42,268 bases of DNA from a virus. Position numbers and translations under genes: made by a program. The stretch spans positions 1-42,268 of IMG/VR virus record IMGVR_UViG_3300037247_000177. One strand, 5' to 3'. Position 1 is the stretch's first letter; each line of letters opens with the position of its first letter. The notes under the pieces were generated by a model. That model ran no database searches and was not told the DNA's origin. It was given only the letters and a program-made list of their open reading frames with translations. Positions 24,741 to 32,702 of the stretch are shown here, one piece after another.

Positions 24741-26956
24741 TGCCAATTGACGCAACTAATAATTTAAATCCTCAAAGACCACGAAAGAAAAAGATCAGAA
24801 CGAATCCGGGCTTCGCTGTCATACCCGGTATGCACGTTCCAGTTCCAATCAAGCTTGACAAGTGGGCTCATATTTACAACACTCCTGTCAGGAAGAAAAA
24901 AAGAAACATTGCGAATGTCACGCAGAACATTCTTGTCGAGTTCAATATTCCAACGCTTCCAGAAGTGATTATGGACTCGTGGTTTCAACAGCAACAACTT
25001 CCAAGAATAAAGAAGCGCGGCAATCCGAACTCTCACGTTGACATTGATTTCATTGAAGCGATTCAAGGCGCGAATGGAAATTGGTTCGACACTGGTGTTT
25101 TCGGCTTCACGATCACGAAAGAAAGTGATGAAGCGGCAACGTTCAGTGATTTAGACGCCTTCGACTTAACGATCACAGCGACACATATTGAAGATTTTCA
25201 ACTTGAAGACATTGAAGCTTTTGACTTCACGATTAAATATCCAGATGTTGGCAATGAAATTTTCAATAGCGGTGTTCCGGGTTCCGTTTTTGTAAACGTG
25301 ATCATCGATGGCGTAAATGAATCAAACAATATTCAAGGAGTCATTGCTATTTTTCGCGAAGATAATACAGCAACAAAATTCAAATGTATTCTTGAATTCG
25401 ATCAATTGTTGGATGTGCCCAGAAAGCCAGTAAGCTTGATCAACAAGATTATTAAGATCGGTTTTGCGGTAGCTGACATGACTGGAATTGTTTCTGATTA
25501 TATTCCAATCTTCATTGGTCGTTGTAAACATGTAGAATTCAGTGAAGATCGACAGTCGATGATTATGACTGGTTATGATTACGGCGGAGCGCATCAAACA
25601 AAAGGTGAATTTATTTCACAGAATGTGACTGATGTTTTGACTGGTACTGTTGGCGCAAGTTCAGCAGGAACAATTAATCTTGGTCAGTCTCCGGTTTGGG
25701 CTGTTGTTTGGAATGGGAACGAGGCAGTCGAAGACGGTACAGATTATTTCGTCAATACTCTCACTGGCGAGATTGTAATTCCATTTTCTTCGAGAATTCT
25801 TCAGTTTCCAAATTCATTTACATTTAATTATATGAATCCGTTTGCAAGTATGAGAGATATTATTCAAGAAATTGCATCAATAAAAGGCTGGATTGTCACT
25901 GAAGATAATGTCACGATTGCAGATTATTCGAGTACCGCAGAACATCCAGTAATAAGTCTTTCGGATGAATCCGTGATTGATGTTTGTAGAAAGTTTTTTG
26001 AACTGTCGGGCGCAAAAGTTGAAACGAATTTATTCCCGACGCTTCGTGTTTATTCTGAAGTTCAAAACGTGATCAACACACAGAACACACACGTTGTTGA
26101 CGAATCAGATATTTTTGAAAACACACTTGAGTTTGAAATTGATTTCGACGATCTCTTAAATGAGCAAACTGTTCGAAGTGTTCAAAAAGTTAATGCAAAT
26201 ATCGAGATCAGCGATCAAATACTCGCAACATTTTCTGGACAACAAGGTCTTTTGAGTCCGTTTACATTTTCTCCGCAAGGTACTAATTTTGACGCCGTTG
26301 ATCGCACGACAGCGCAAGTGTTGGTTGAAAAGAGAATTAGAAAACAAAACATTGCGAGCTTGTCGTTTTCTTCCAGCGGCAGTTTTACTTTAACTTTTGG
26401 CGGTGTCAATGATTTCTTTGAGGCAATTACCGATGCGTCTTGGTCGTTCTTCATTGACGGCGAAGACATTGTTATTCAATTAAAACATGCAATAGTTACA
26501 GCGGGTGGAAATTCTGGTACTGGAATTCAGACTTCATCATCGGTAATGGTTGCATTTCCCGCAGTGGAATATTCATTGACAGTTTCAGGCACAAAGATAA
26601 ACTATGGAGGCGGAGCGATTGAAGATGTAAAAATCGTTACCGCACAAAGGCCGGTTACTGGAATTTCTGAAACTTTAAAAGGTGACGTTTATGAAAACGC
26701 ATACATCGAAACCAATCAGCATTGTGCAAATATTTGTGACGCAATCTTACTTGAAGAGGGAAATCCTTATACTTGTCAATTTGAAATTCCTGTTTATGTG
26801 GGAAAGGATATGAACATCGGTGATCGAATAGACATAATGAAAGACGTAAATGTTTTATTTTCCGGTTTAATTAAAACTTTAAATTATACAGTCAACTTAA
26901 CAAATGGAGAGAATTCAATTTTCGCTGTTGCAAAAGGCGTTGGATTCGGAATATAA
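24740..26956 (+). CDS. Tail hub / baseplate protein, 738 aa
   Basis: Basic N-terminus (first 60 residues, Pro/Lys/Arg-rich), then two similar acidic segments (about residues 115-170, with TITKESDEA and FDFTIKYPD). A central part follows with YDYGGAHQTKGEFISQNVTDVL and MRDIIQEIASIKGWIVTEDNV; this last is the LysM-like or 'gpD/gp27 hub' type of helix-strand unit. The C-terminal FEIPVYVGKDMNIGDRIDIMKD is also typical of hub proteins. It is the largest protein here, downstream of the tape measure, and so likely organises the tail tip. Confidence 0.62.
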   Translation: MPIDATNNLNPQRPRKKKIRTNPGFAVIPGMHVPVPIKLDKWAHIYNTPVRKKKRNIANVTQNILVEFNIPTLPEVIMDSWFQQQQLPRIKKRGNPNSHVDIDFIEAIQGANGNWFDTGVFGFTITKESDEAATFSDLDAFDLTITATHIEDFQLEDIEAFDFTIKYPDVGNEIFNSGVPGSVFVNVIIDGVNESNNIQGVIAIFREDNTATKFKCILEFDQLLDVPRKPVSLINKIIKIGFAVADMTGIVSDYIPIFIGRCKHVEFSEDRQSMIMTGYDYGGAHQTKGEFISQNVTDVLTGTVGASSAGTINLGQSPVWAVVWNGNEAVEDGTDYFVNTLTGEIVIPFSSRILQFPNSFTFNYMNPFASMRDIIQEIASIKGWIVTEDNVTIADYSSTAEHPVISLSDESVIDVCRKFFELSGAKVETNLFPTLRVYSEVQNVINTQNTHVVDESDIFENTLEFEIDFDDLLNEQTVRSVQKVNANIEISDQILATFSGQQGLLSPFTFSPQGTNFDAVDRTTAQVLVEKRIRKQNIASLSFSSSGSFTLTFGGVNDFFEAITDASWSFFIDGEDIVIQLKHAIVTAGGNSGTGIQTSSSVMVAFPAVEYSLTVSGTKINYGGGAIEDVKIVTAQRPVTGISETLKGDVYENAYIETNQHCANICDAILLEEGNPYTCQFEIPVYVGKDMNIGDRIDIMKDVNVLFSGLIKTLNYTVNLTNGENSIFAVAKGVGFGI

Positions 26957-26959
26957 ATT

Positions 26960-27931
26960 ATGGCAATAGTGGCCGCATTTTCGGGAATACCATTGTTCGG
27001 GATTCCAGCTAGCTTTCAAGTGCAATTTGCAGATGAAAGCACAGGAAGCCCTGATAGTTGGTTATGGAATTTTGGTGATGGCATGTTTTCAGAAGAACAG
27101 CATCCACTGCATACCTATACTGGTGAATTTGGTGATAAATTTACAGTAAGTCTTAAAGCGTATATAATATCGGGACCGGAAATATTTCGTAATACGGTTC
27201 AAAAATTTGAAATTAAACAAAGAACTGCTGATACATTTGATAATACAGTAGAGGTATTTAGTAATTTAGGGAGTAAATCCTTTCAGACTTTTTCCAGTTC
27301 TGGCGCTTTAAAATCATGGCATTTTTTTGATGGAACTGGTTTAGATGAAGAAAATCCAACTTATAATGGCCAGGATATACAAGCAAAAGGAACAATTAGT
27401 ATACCAGCTCCAGCAGGGGGAGGGCCATCAGTTTTTATAACAAAGTCTACTTTAACTCAAGTTTCCAGTTCTTTGAGAGAAGGGACAATTACTAGCACTC
27501 TAGGTGGGAGATATGATGCTGCTGGCCCTATTAGTAATCAATTTATGTCAGATGTTACAGGTAAAAATGGATCAACAGTAGAGCTTATTCCAAATTATGT
27601 ATTTATAACTATAACACCACCGCAAGCGCCTTTTGAACAGTCGGGAATTGGTGCAAATCTACAGGTTTATGAAAGACGAACATCAAGCGAAGATAATTTT
27701 GACCAAACAACAAAAACGGATTATATTATATTTGGCACTCCTCCCATAGCGGCATTTAACGCATCACCCACCAGTGGGCCAAATCCATTAACCGTCCAAT
27801 TTGAAAACCAAAGTACTCCGGCTGTGGGCCTGCCAACTACTTACTTATGGAAAAAAAGAAAAACAGGTTCTGGTGATGCGTTCGTTGAATTCTCAACACA
27901 AGAACATCCAACTGAAATTTTTACGAAATAA
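26960..27931 (+). CDS. PKD-domain tail-tip protein / adhesin, 323 aa
   Basis: The N-terminus (about 1-80) is a PKD domain with SFQVQFADESTGSPDSWLWN, FGDG and HPLHTYT. A second, shorter PKD-like segment forms the last 60 residues (PPIAAFNASPTSGPNPLTVQ, then YLWKKRK and QEHPTEIF), where the FGDG loop is replaced. Between them is a beta-rich region of about 180 residues. PKD domains bind glycans or proteins at cell surfaces, so this is a good candidate for host binding. It lies next to the hub gene. Confidence 0.7.
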   Translation: MAIVAAFSGIPLFGIPASFQVQFADESTGSPDSWLWNFGDGMFSEEQHPLHTYTGEFGDKFTVSLKAYIISGPEIFRNTVQKFEIKQRTADTFDNTVEVFSNLGSKSFQTFSSSGALKSWHFFDGTGLDEENPTYNGQDIQAKGTISIPAPAGGGPSVFITKSTLTQVSSSLREGTITSTLGGRYDAAGPISNQFMSDVTGKNGSTVELIPNYVFITITPPQAPFEQSGIGANLQVYERRTSSEDNFDQTTKTDYIIFGTPPIAAFNASPTSGPNPLTVQFENQSTPAVGLPTTYLWKKRKTGSGDAFVEFSTQEHPTEIFTK

Positions 27932-27936
27932 ATACT

Positions 27937-28362
27937 ATGAGTACATCAAAAGATTTTATCGATTCAATAAATGAAAAAAATCGTTATGAAAACTTCAGCG
28001 AAGAGGTCAAGATTATTGCTTCAGCTCAGGCAGGGAACATGGCGATCTATACTGTCACGAATAAAAATGGAGTGACGTTCCAGAAAGTACCCGGTCAGCC
28101 GGGACTTGCAGATCGCGGCTTTATGGGATTTGTCAGTGGTGATCGAGCAAGACCGATCATGTTATCCGGCTCAGTTAAAACGACAGAATCAGAATCAACT
28201 AGTAATGAGGTCACTCAGGGAACTGGCGGTGGGACTAATTTAGGTGATCAATTTCCAGTTGATTTGACTCCCAGTGTTGCGTATGATATAGAGCTGACCG
28301 CAGACGCAGGGGCTCTTGGTGATGATACAGAAACAAAAACAGGTTTTATAATTGTTGGTTAA
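27937..28362 (+). CDS. Small virion-type protein, 141 aa
   Basis: Starts 5 bp after the adhesin gene. Mixed charge at the N-terminus, then Gly/Thr/Ser-rich loops (EVTQGTGGGTNLGDQF) and a short C-terminal strand (TGFIIVG). No family recognised. Last gene of the tail block before the small membrane proteins. Confidence 0.58.
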   Translation: MSTSKDFIDSINEKNRYENFSEEVKIIASAQAGNMAIYTVTNKNGVTFQKVPGQPGLADRGFMGFVSGDRARPIMLSGSVKTTESESTSNEVTQGTGGGTNLGDQFPVDLTPSVAYDIELTADAGALGDDTETKTGFIIVG

Positions 28363-28381
28363 TTTTTTTAAGGAGGTTTTT

Positions 28382-28552
28382 ATGCAAGGTTACGTAACGT
28401 GGATTGGAATTGGTATCACTGGTTTTATTGCAGGATATGAAGCTGTCATTGCTTCGAATCCAGAGCTTGCAGCAATTCTCGTAGGAAGTGGAACAATTGT
28501 TGTTGGCATAGCAAGAAAGATTGAAAAAGTATTACACACATTAGAAAAATAA
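28382..28552 (+). CDS. Small membrane protein, possible holin, 56 aa
   Basis: ATG 28382 follows AGGAGGTTTTT; the longer frame that starts at 28352 is not needed. Two hydrophobic stretches (about 5-22, WIGIGITGFIAGYEAVIA, and 27-42, ELAAILVGSGTIVVGIA) are separated by a short turn, and the tail is basic. This two-helix layout, small size and position after the tail genes fit a class II-like holin. Confidence 0.55.
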   Translation: MQGYVTWIGIGITGFIAGYEAVIASNPELAAILVGSGTIVVGIARKIEKVLHTLEK

Positions 28553-28596
28553 GCATAATTTTTTTATTCTATTCAGAAACTGGAGATTGATACTGC

Positions 28597-29040
28597 ATGT
28601 TTTGGAATTCAGGAAAAATCATTGAAGCACTTGCAACGATTAAAGCTAACACCGCAAATCACAAGGATGACTTAAAAGAATTCAAAGAGAATTTCGACAA
28701 GCATATCGACAAGGAAGAAAAGGAAGAGATTCAGACGAATAAAAAAATTGATCAGATTCACAGCAAGCTTCAGAATTTTGAATGTCCTCATAATGTAAAA
28801 ATCGAAAAGATCGAACGCAGATTACATGACTCACAAAAAATTCATGAGAATCGCAGGATCACTGACATTGAAGAACGAGCAAAAGAAAAAGCTATTGAAA
28901 CAAAGGAGCGGGCAGAGAAGGATAAAAAAGTTGCCGAGGAAATAGCGAGCTTGAAAACAACAAGAAAATATAATTATCTCAGTGCCTCTGGAATCTATAT
29001 TATTCTGGGAGTAATTTTGAAAAAACTATTTACTCCATAG
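28597..29040 (+). CDS. Coiled-coil protein with C-terminal membrane anchor, 147 aa
   Basis: Residues about 10-120 are highly charged and predicted coiled coil (Lys/Glu-rich). The last 20 (YLSASGIYIILGVILKKLF) form one membrane helix. Such tail-anchored proteins next to holins can be holin partners (XhlA-type). There is no lipobox and no signal peptide. Its lysis role is inferred from position only. Confidence 0.6.
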   Translation: MFWNSGKIIEALATIKANTANHKDDLKEFKENFDKHIDKEEKEEIQTNKKIDQIHSKLQNFECPHNVKIEKIERRLHDSQKIHENRRITDIEERAKEKAIETKERAEKDKKVAEEIASLKTTRKYNYLSASGIYIILGVILKKLFTP

Positions 29041-29051
29041 AACACGCCACC

Positions 29052-29086
29052 ATCGAGTCGTGGTGCCTGCCACATCACGACTCGAT
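29052..29086 (+). terminator. Perfect 11-bp hairpin after the putative lysis genes
   Basis: ATCGAGTCGTG (29052-29062) pairs perfectly with CACGACTCGAT (29076-29086) around a 13-nt loop, 12 bp after the stop of the coiled-coil gene. No U-run follows, so it may be a rho-independent pause, an mRNA end-protecting element or a protein-binding site. Confidence 0.6.
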
Positions 29087-29396
29087 CACTTCTGACAGGT
29101 ATTTCGTAAATTGCAGAAAATACGCTTCACCAGATAGTATACCAGCTCTTTTTTTGACACTTTGTATGGCAATACATGCAATTAGTAGCCGAACGGCTCA
29201 CAGACGAACTCACGCAGCCTGACAGCATTTCGTTATAATCAACGATATTGTCTAAAAATACCGCTTTTCGATTCACAAAAATGTCATTTTGACGCATGAA
29301 TGTCGCGTTTTGAGACACAGTGTTTCAGATTGAGACATGGCCTTTCATATATATGCCATTCGGCTTTCCGGGGGTACAACATTTTGTGGCCAGTTT

Positions 29397-29413
29397 TTGG
29401 CACGGTGGTTGCT
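29397..29413 (+). promoter_or_regulatory. Sigma-54 (RpoN) promoter
   Basis: TTGGCACGGTGGTTGCT is an exact match to the sigma-54 consensus, with GG at 29399-29400 and GC at 29411-29412, exactly 10 bp between them. The start of transcription would be near 29424, about 36 bp before the ATG at 29460. It faces the accessory and replication genes. Confidence 0.7.
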
Positions 29414-29459
29414 CATTAGACAGATGTTAATTTGATAACTTTTTGAAAAGGAGTGAGAG

Positions 29460-29642
29460 ATGAAAGAAACACGAAAACATTATTCAAGACGTGAGATAGA
29501 AAAATTATTAATGAAACAAGGATTTCTTGGAAGAGACAGCGAACTTATCTCCGCGGTTATTAGCAGATATACTTTTTATCAACTACATGATTTATTACAA
29601 GTTACAAGAATTATTTTAAAAGGTAATACATCAAAGAGTTAA
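29460..29642 (+). CDS. Hypothetical protein, 60 aa (first gene after the sigma-54 promoter)
   Basis: ATG with GAAAAGGAGTGAGAG upstream. Basic, helical protein with a KHYSRREIEKLLMKQGF helix. No family recognised. It is the first gene transcribed from the sigma-54 promoter, so its expression would follow the host enhancer-binding protein. Confidence 0.65.
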   Translation: MKETRKHYSRREIEKLLMKQGFLGRDSELISAVISRYTFYQLHDLLQVTRIILKGNTSKS

Positions 29643-29670
29643 TTTTATAGCTTTCAGAAAGGAGAAAAAA

Positions 29671-29844
29671 ATGAAGCTGACGAAAAAAGAAAAAACAAAA
29701 TGTTTTACCAAGTATGCCGCAAAATATAATTATTACGTTCCACTTGTAAGATATAATACCAAGTTAAGCCATAGCGCTTTAGTCGAGTTTGGGGCTAAGG
29801 TCGTTATGTTGCGGGGAGGGGCAGTTTCTTCAGAAAATAATTAA
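29671..29844 (+). CDS. Hypothetical protein, 57 aa
   Basis: Strong AAAGGAG ribosome-binding site. Short basic protein with a YNYYVPLVRYN strand and a Gly-rich end (VVMLRGGAVSSENN). Not recognised. It lies between the first sigma-54 gene and the PAPS-reductase-like gene. Confidence 0.55.
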   Translation: MKLTKKEKTKCFTKYAAKYNYYVPLVRYNTKLSHSALVEFGAKVVMLRGGAVSSENN

Positions 29845-29876
29845 TTTTTTACTAAAGTTTTCAAAAAAGGTTTGAA

Positions 29877-30647
29877 ATGAACAGTGCAAAAATGAGAAGC
29901 AAATTAGAAAAGAAAATAAAACTTTTGGTTGATAGAAAAGCTTTGTTTGTTATTAATCATTCTGGTGGCAAAGATAGTCAGGCTATGTTTCTATACGTGA
30001 AGTCAATCGTTCCTAAAAATCAGATCTTCGTTATCCACGCCGACTTGCCCGGAGCTGACTGGCCGGGCACAACCGATCATATTATTGCGACTACGTTTGA
30101 TTATGAAAGTATGATAGTGAGAGCAAAGAAAACATTTTTTGATATGGTTAGGCATAGGGGAATGTGGCCGTCTCCAAAATATAGACAATGCACGAGTGAT
30201 TTAAAACGTGCTCCGATAGAAAAAGCGATCAGGCATTATTCAAAAGCCATTGGAAACAAACTGATTGTGGATTGTATTGGGAAAAGAGCTGAGGAAAGTC
30301 CAGCAAGAGCAAAAGAACGGATATTTGGATTTGACAGAAAAAATAGCAAGGCTGGAAGAGAGTGGTATAAGTGGCTTCCGATCCATGAATGGAAGATCGG
30401 CAAAGTATTTGCAAAGATCGCAGATGCAGGGGAACGGCCTCACTGGGCTTATTCACAGGGGATGACAAGGCTGAGTTGTTGTTTTTGCATTATGGCTAGC
30501 AAGCAAGATTTGAAAATTGCGGCGGGGTTACAATCAGTATTGTTTAAAGAATATTGTGATTTAGAAAAAGAGATTGGTCATACTCTTATTATGCCGTCGA
30601 AAAAGAACGGCAAACTGTATTTAGACGAGGTCATATCTTGTTTTTAG
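29877..30647 (+). CDS. PAPS-reductase/DndC-like PP-loop protein, 256 aa
   Basis: The PP-loop SGGKDS is at residues 29-34 and an HADLPGADWPGT segment follows at 55-65. RQCTSDLKRAPI (Cys105) and a C-terminal SCCFC (Cys201, 202, 204) are typical of phage phosphoadenosine-phosphosulfate-reductase-family proteins and of DndC. Such enzymes use ATP to activate a sulfate or nucleotide group; DndC takes part in DNA phosphorothioation. No other dnd genes are in the window, so its substrate is uncertain. Confidence 0.8.
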   Translation: MNSAKMRSKLEKKIKLLVDRKALFVINHSGGKDSQAMFLYVKSIVPKNQIFVIHADLPGADWPGTTDHIIATTFDYESMIVRAKKTFFDMVRHRGMWPSPKYRQCTSDLKRAPIEKAIRHYSKAIGNKLIVDCIGKRAEESPARAKERIFGFDRKNSKAGREWYKWLPIHEWKIGKVFAKIADAGERPHWAYSQGMTRLSCCFCIMASKQDLKIAAGLQSVLFKEYCDLEKEIGHTLIMPSKKNGKLYLDEVISCF

Positions 30648-30677
30648 TTTTTTAATTTATTTACAAAGGAAATCCAA

Positions 30678-30842
30678 ATGCTGAACACGAACGAAAAAAA
30701 GAATCTATTACAAAGAATATCAGTCAAAAGATTCAGAAAAGATTATACCAGTTTGACGTATACTGAAATGCGGACAGTTGCAAGCATACTGAAGAAAGCG
30801 GTCACAGTTTACAAAGCAAGACTTGAACACAATTTTGTCTAA
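30678..30842 (+). CDS. Hypothetical basic protein, 54 aa
   Basis: ATG 30678 follows AAAGGAAATCCAA. Basic and helical, with a KRFRKDYTSLTYTEMRTVAS segment. No domain recognised. The spacing to its neighbours is normal for the operon. Confidence 0.55.
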   Translation: MLNTNEKKNLLQRISVKRFRKDYTSLTYTEMRTVASILKKAVTVYKARLEHNFV

Positions 30843-30862
30843 CTTTTTGAAAGGAGTCACAA

Positions 30863-31165
30863 ATGAGACCAATAGAACTATTTTTGAGACAGCAAGCAGA
30901 CACAGCGAGAGAGCAACAGAAGATTGAACGCAGACAAGACAACATTAAAGAAGCAAGACGCGAGATCAGCATATATATTTCACAGGGAATGGACAGAGAA
31001 ATCGCAGTCAATTTCGTTCTTAACGATATTGAAATTTCAATTGTTGACAAAAAAGAAATCAGAAAGTCGCTTCGATATGGTTGTAATACAATATATAGTA
31101 TGATTGAATCTATCTCTGGCATAAACATGCAAAATAATTCCCAGATTTTGATTGAAACAATCTGA
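30863..31165 (+). CDS. Hypothetical helical protein, 100 aa
   Basis: GAAAGGAGTCACAA before ATG. Gln/Glu/Arg-rich N-terminal helix (about residues 5-40), then a hydrophobic NFVLNDIEISIVDKKEI strand-helix and an RYGCNTIYSMIESISG end. Not recognised. Probably a soluble accessory protein. Confidence 0.6.
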   Translation: MRPIELFLRQQADTAREQQKIERRQDNIKEARREISIYISQGMDREIAVNFVLNDIEISIVDKKEIRKSLRYGCNTIYSMIESISGINMQNNSQILIETI

Positions 31166-31231
31166 CGATTTGATTAAATAATCTCAGTGAATAAACTCAA
31201 CGTGAGTTTTATTTTCAGAAAGGAGGAATTT

Positions 31232-31480
31232 GTGCAGTCAGTTAAAGCGTGGAATGATTTTGGTACTGAAGAAATAATCCCGTTTGCAGAAGCGGTCTCA
31301 GAACTTTTGTTTTTTAATCATGGAACCGAATCGACAGAAACACACAGACAAGAAATAATTTTGCAACTGCAACAGGGCTTTCAAATGAACACAGACAAGT
31401 TTCATTATAAAGCGATTAATTCAGTAAAAGATTTGATCGACAACATTGATGATGGGATTGACTTAAATGAGGAAAATTAA
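31232..31480 (+). CDS. Hypothetical acidic protein, 82 aa
   Basis: I choose GTG 31232 because AGAAAGGAGGAATTT lies directly upstream; the in-frame GTG at 31187 has no site. Acidic, helical, with a FHYKAINSVKDLIDNIDDGIDLN end. No family recognised. Confidence 0.55.
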   Translation: MQSVKAWNDFGTEEIIPFAEAVSELLFFNHGTESTETHRQEIILQLQQGFQMNTDKFHYKAINSVKDLIDNIDDGIDLNEEN

Positions 31481-31530
31481 AGTAGTTTAATTGGGCGCAA
31501 TCTTGTGCCGCATTTAGAAAGGAATGAATT

Positions 31531-31893
31531 ATGGATGCAATCGTGAATGAAATAGAAGTTAATGGAATTAAGTATGTTTTAAAAGCCGACATCCAAAAGA
31601 CTGAAATAGTTAAAAATTATATTATTGTTAGAACAGAAAAAGCAGGCGTACATGCAGGCGAAGTAGTCAATACTCATTTAGATACTACCATTCTTAAAAA
31701 TGCCAGGCGGTTATATTATTGGGATGGTGCAGCAACCTTATCACAGTTGGCAATGGAAGGCGTAAGCAAGCCCGAAAACTGTAAATTTCCCTGTGAGGTC
31801 ACCGAAATTGAGTTACTTGGTACTATAGAAAGAATCCCTTGTACTCAAGTTGCCGTAGATTCAATTAAAGGAGTTAAAATATGGAAACATTAA
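31531..31893 (+). CDS. DUF6948-like phage protein, 120 aa
   Basis: The central pattern YIIVRTEKAGVHAGEVVNT, then KNARRLYYWDGAATLSQLA and an EGVSKPENCKFP segment match what I recall of DUF6948, a small phage family of unknown function. In other phages this gene precedes a Gly/Tyr-rich low-complexity gene, as here. The gene ends 13 bp into the next one. Confidence 0.68.
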   Translation: MDAIVNEIEVNGIKYVLKADIQKTEIVKNYIIVRTEKAGVHAGEVVNTHLDTTILKNARRLYYWDGAATLSQLAMEGVSKPENCKFPCEVTEIELLGTIERIPCTQVAVDSIKGVKIWKH

Positions 31894-32180
31894 ACAGGCA
31901 AGACGGTTACGGTTACGGTGACGGTGACGGTGACGGTGACGGTGACGGTGACGATTACGGTGACGGTTCCGGTTCCGATTACGGTTCCGGTAACGGTTGC
32001 GGATACGGTAACGGTTACGGGTGCGGTGACGGTTCCGGTGACGGTTCCGGTGACGGTTCCGGTTACGGTTCCGGTTCCGGTTACGGTTCCGGTTCCGGTA
32101 ACGGTTGCAGTGACGGTTCCGGTGACGGTTCCGGTTACGGTTCCGGTTACGGTGACGGTTGCGGTGACGGTTGCGGATGA
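31881..32180 (+). CDS. Gly/Tyr/Asp/Ser repeat protein, 99 aa
   Basis: After METLNRQDGYG the protein is almost entirely G-x dipeptides (x = D, S, Y, N or C), more than 40 of them, coded by GGT plus GAC, TCC, TAC, AAC or TGC. A good AAAGGAG site precedes the ATG. It overlaps the DUF6948-like gene by 13 bp. The flexible, Gly-rich chain could bind sugars or act as a spacer; no function is known to me. GC content is much higher than in neighbours. Confidence 0.6.
   Translation: METLNRQDGYGYGDGDGDGDGDGDDYGDGSGSDYGSGNGCGYGNGYGCGDGSGDGSGDGSGYGSGSGYGSGSGNGCSDGSGDGSGYGSGYGDGCGDGCG
31905..32178 (+). repeat. Hexanucleotide-type repeat tract (GGTNNC)
   Basis: About 270 bp built of GGTGAC, GGTTCC and GGTTAC-type units in phase with the codons. 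The tract is prone to slippage and its length should differ between relatives. Confidence 0.85.
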
Positions 32181-32213
32181 TTTTAATTAACAATTTGATC
32201 AACGAGGAAAATT

Positions 32214-32423
32214 ATGGATTCAACAATATCACAAATATTTTATTCATTATCAAAATTATTCATGTTCGGTCATCACAGGCATAAACATCGTCAGTATCGT
32301 CCTACACCACGATATAGCCTGAGTCTGTACTTGATAGTCACTGGCTCACAACGAAGCTATAAAGAGAATGTGTATACTTGCGCTGGAATATACAGATCAA
32401 GAAAGACTTTATATTGTAATTAA
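32214..32423 (+). CDS. Hypothetical basic protein, 69 aa
   Basis: ACGAGGAAAATT before ATG. His/Arg-rich stretch (FGHHRHKHRQYRPTPRY, about residues 18-34), then a hydrophobic strand and an ENVYTCAGIYRSRKTLYC end with two Cys. Not recognised. The His/Arg cluster might bind metal or nucleic acid. Confidence 0.5.
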   Translation: MDSTISQIFYSLSKLFMFGHHRHKHRQYRPTPRYSLSLYLIVTGSQRSYKENVYTCAGIYRSRKTLYCN

Positions 32424-32443
32424 CAAAGAAAGGAATGATCAAG

Positions 32444-32680
32444 ATGGCTATTATGTATGGATCTGAATATTTAAACAAACTATCTGAGAAATTATCTTCT
32501 GACATTGGTAATACATATGGAGGTCTTGTAATAGTCGGTGATAACAAATTTTCATTTTTAAAGATGGAGGATCCCGTTGGGGGGGATTCTTACTTTGGCC
32601 CGTTGACAGTAGCAGAAATTAAGGCGTTTAAGACGATCGCCACAGTAAAAGAAATTTTAATTAATTACGATCATTCGTAA
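32444..32680 (+). CDS. Hypothetical protein, 78 aa
   Basis: I choose ATG 32444 for spacing from AAGAAAGGA; an ATG at 32435 lies too close to it. Mixed alpha/beta, with a GGLVIVGDNKFSFLKMED segment and a helical C-terminus. No family recognised. Lies directly before the recombination-type protein gene. Confidence 0.55.
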   Translation: MAIMYGSEYLNKLSEKLSSDIGNTYGGLVIVGDNKFSFLKMEDPVGGDSYFGPLTVAEIKAFKTIATVKEILINYDHS

Positions 32681-32702
32681 ACAAAAAAGAAAGGAATGAA
32701 TT

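Larger units (their letters stand above)
29041..29459. other. Non-coding regulatory region (419 bp)
   Basis: No convincing gene lies here. It holds the hairpin at 29052-29086, a set of TTTTGAC/TTTTGAGACA/ATTGAGACA repeats around 29286-29336 that includes a near-dyad TGAGACA CAG TGTTTCA, and a perfect sigma-54 promoter at 29397-29413. The repeats are 60-110 bp upstream of that promoter, where enhancer-binding-protein sites would be expected. Confidence 0.65.

Noticed and set aside
31861-32202. Minus-strand and other-frame ORFs over the GGTNNC tract (Arg/Asn and Val/Thr repeats)
   Set aside because: They are frame shadows of the repeat tract; only the Gly-x frame has a good ribosome-binding site and a non-repeat start.
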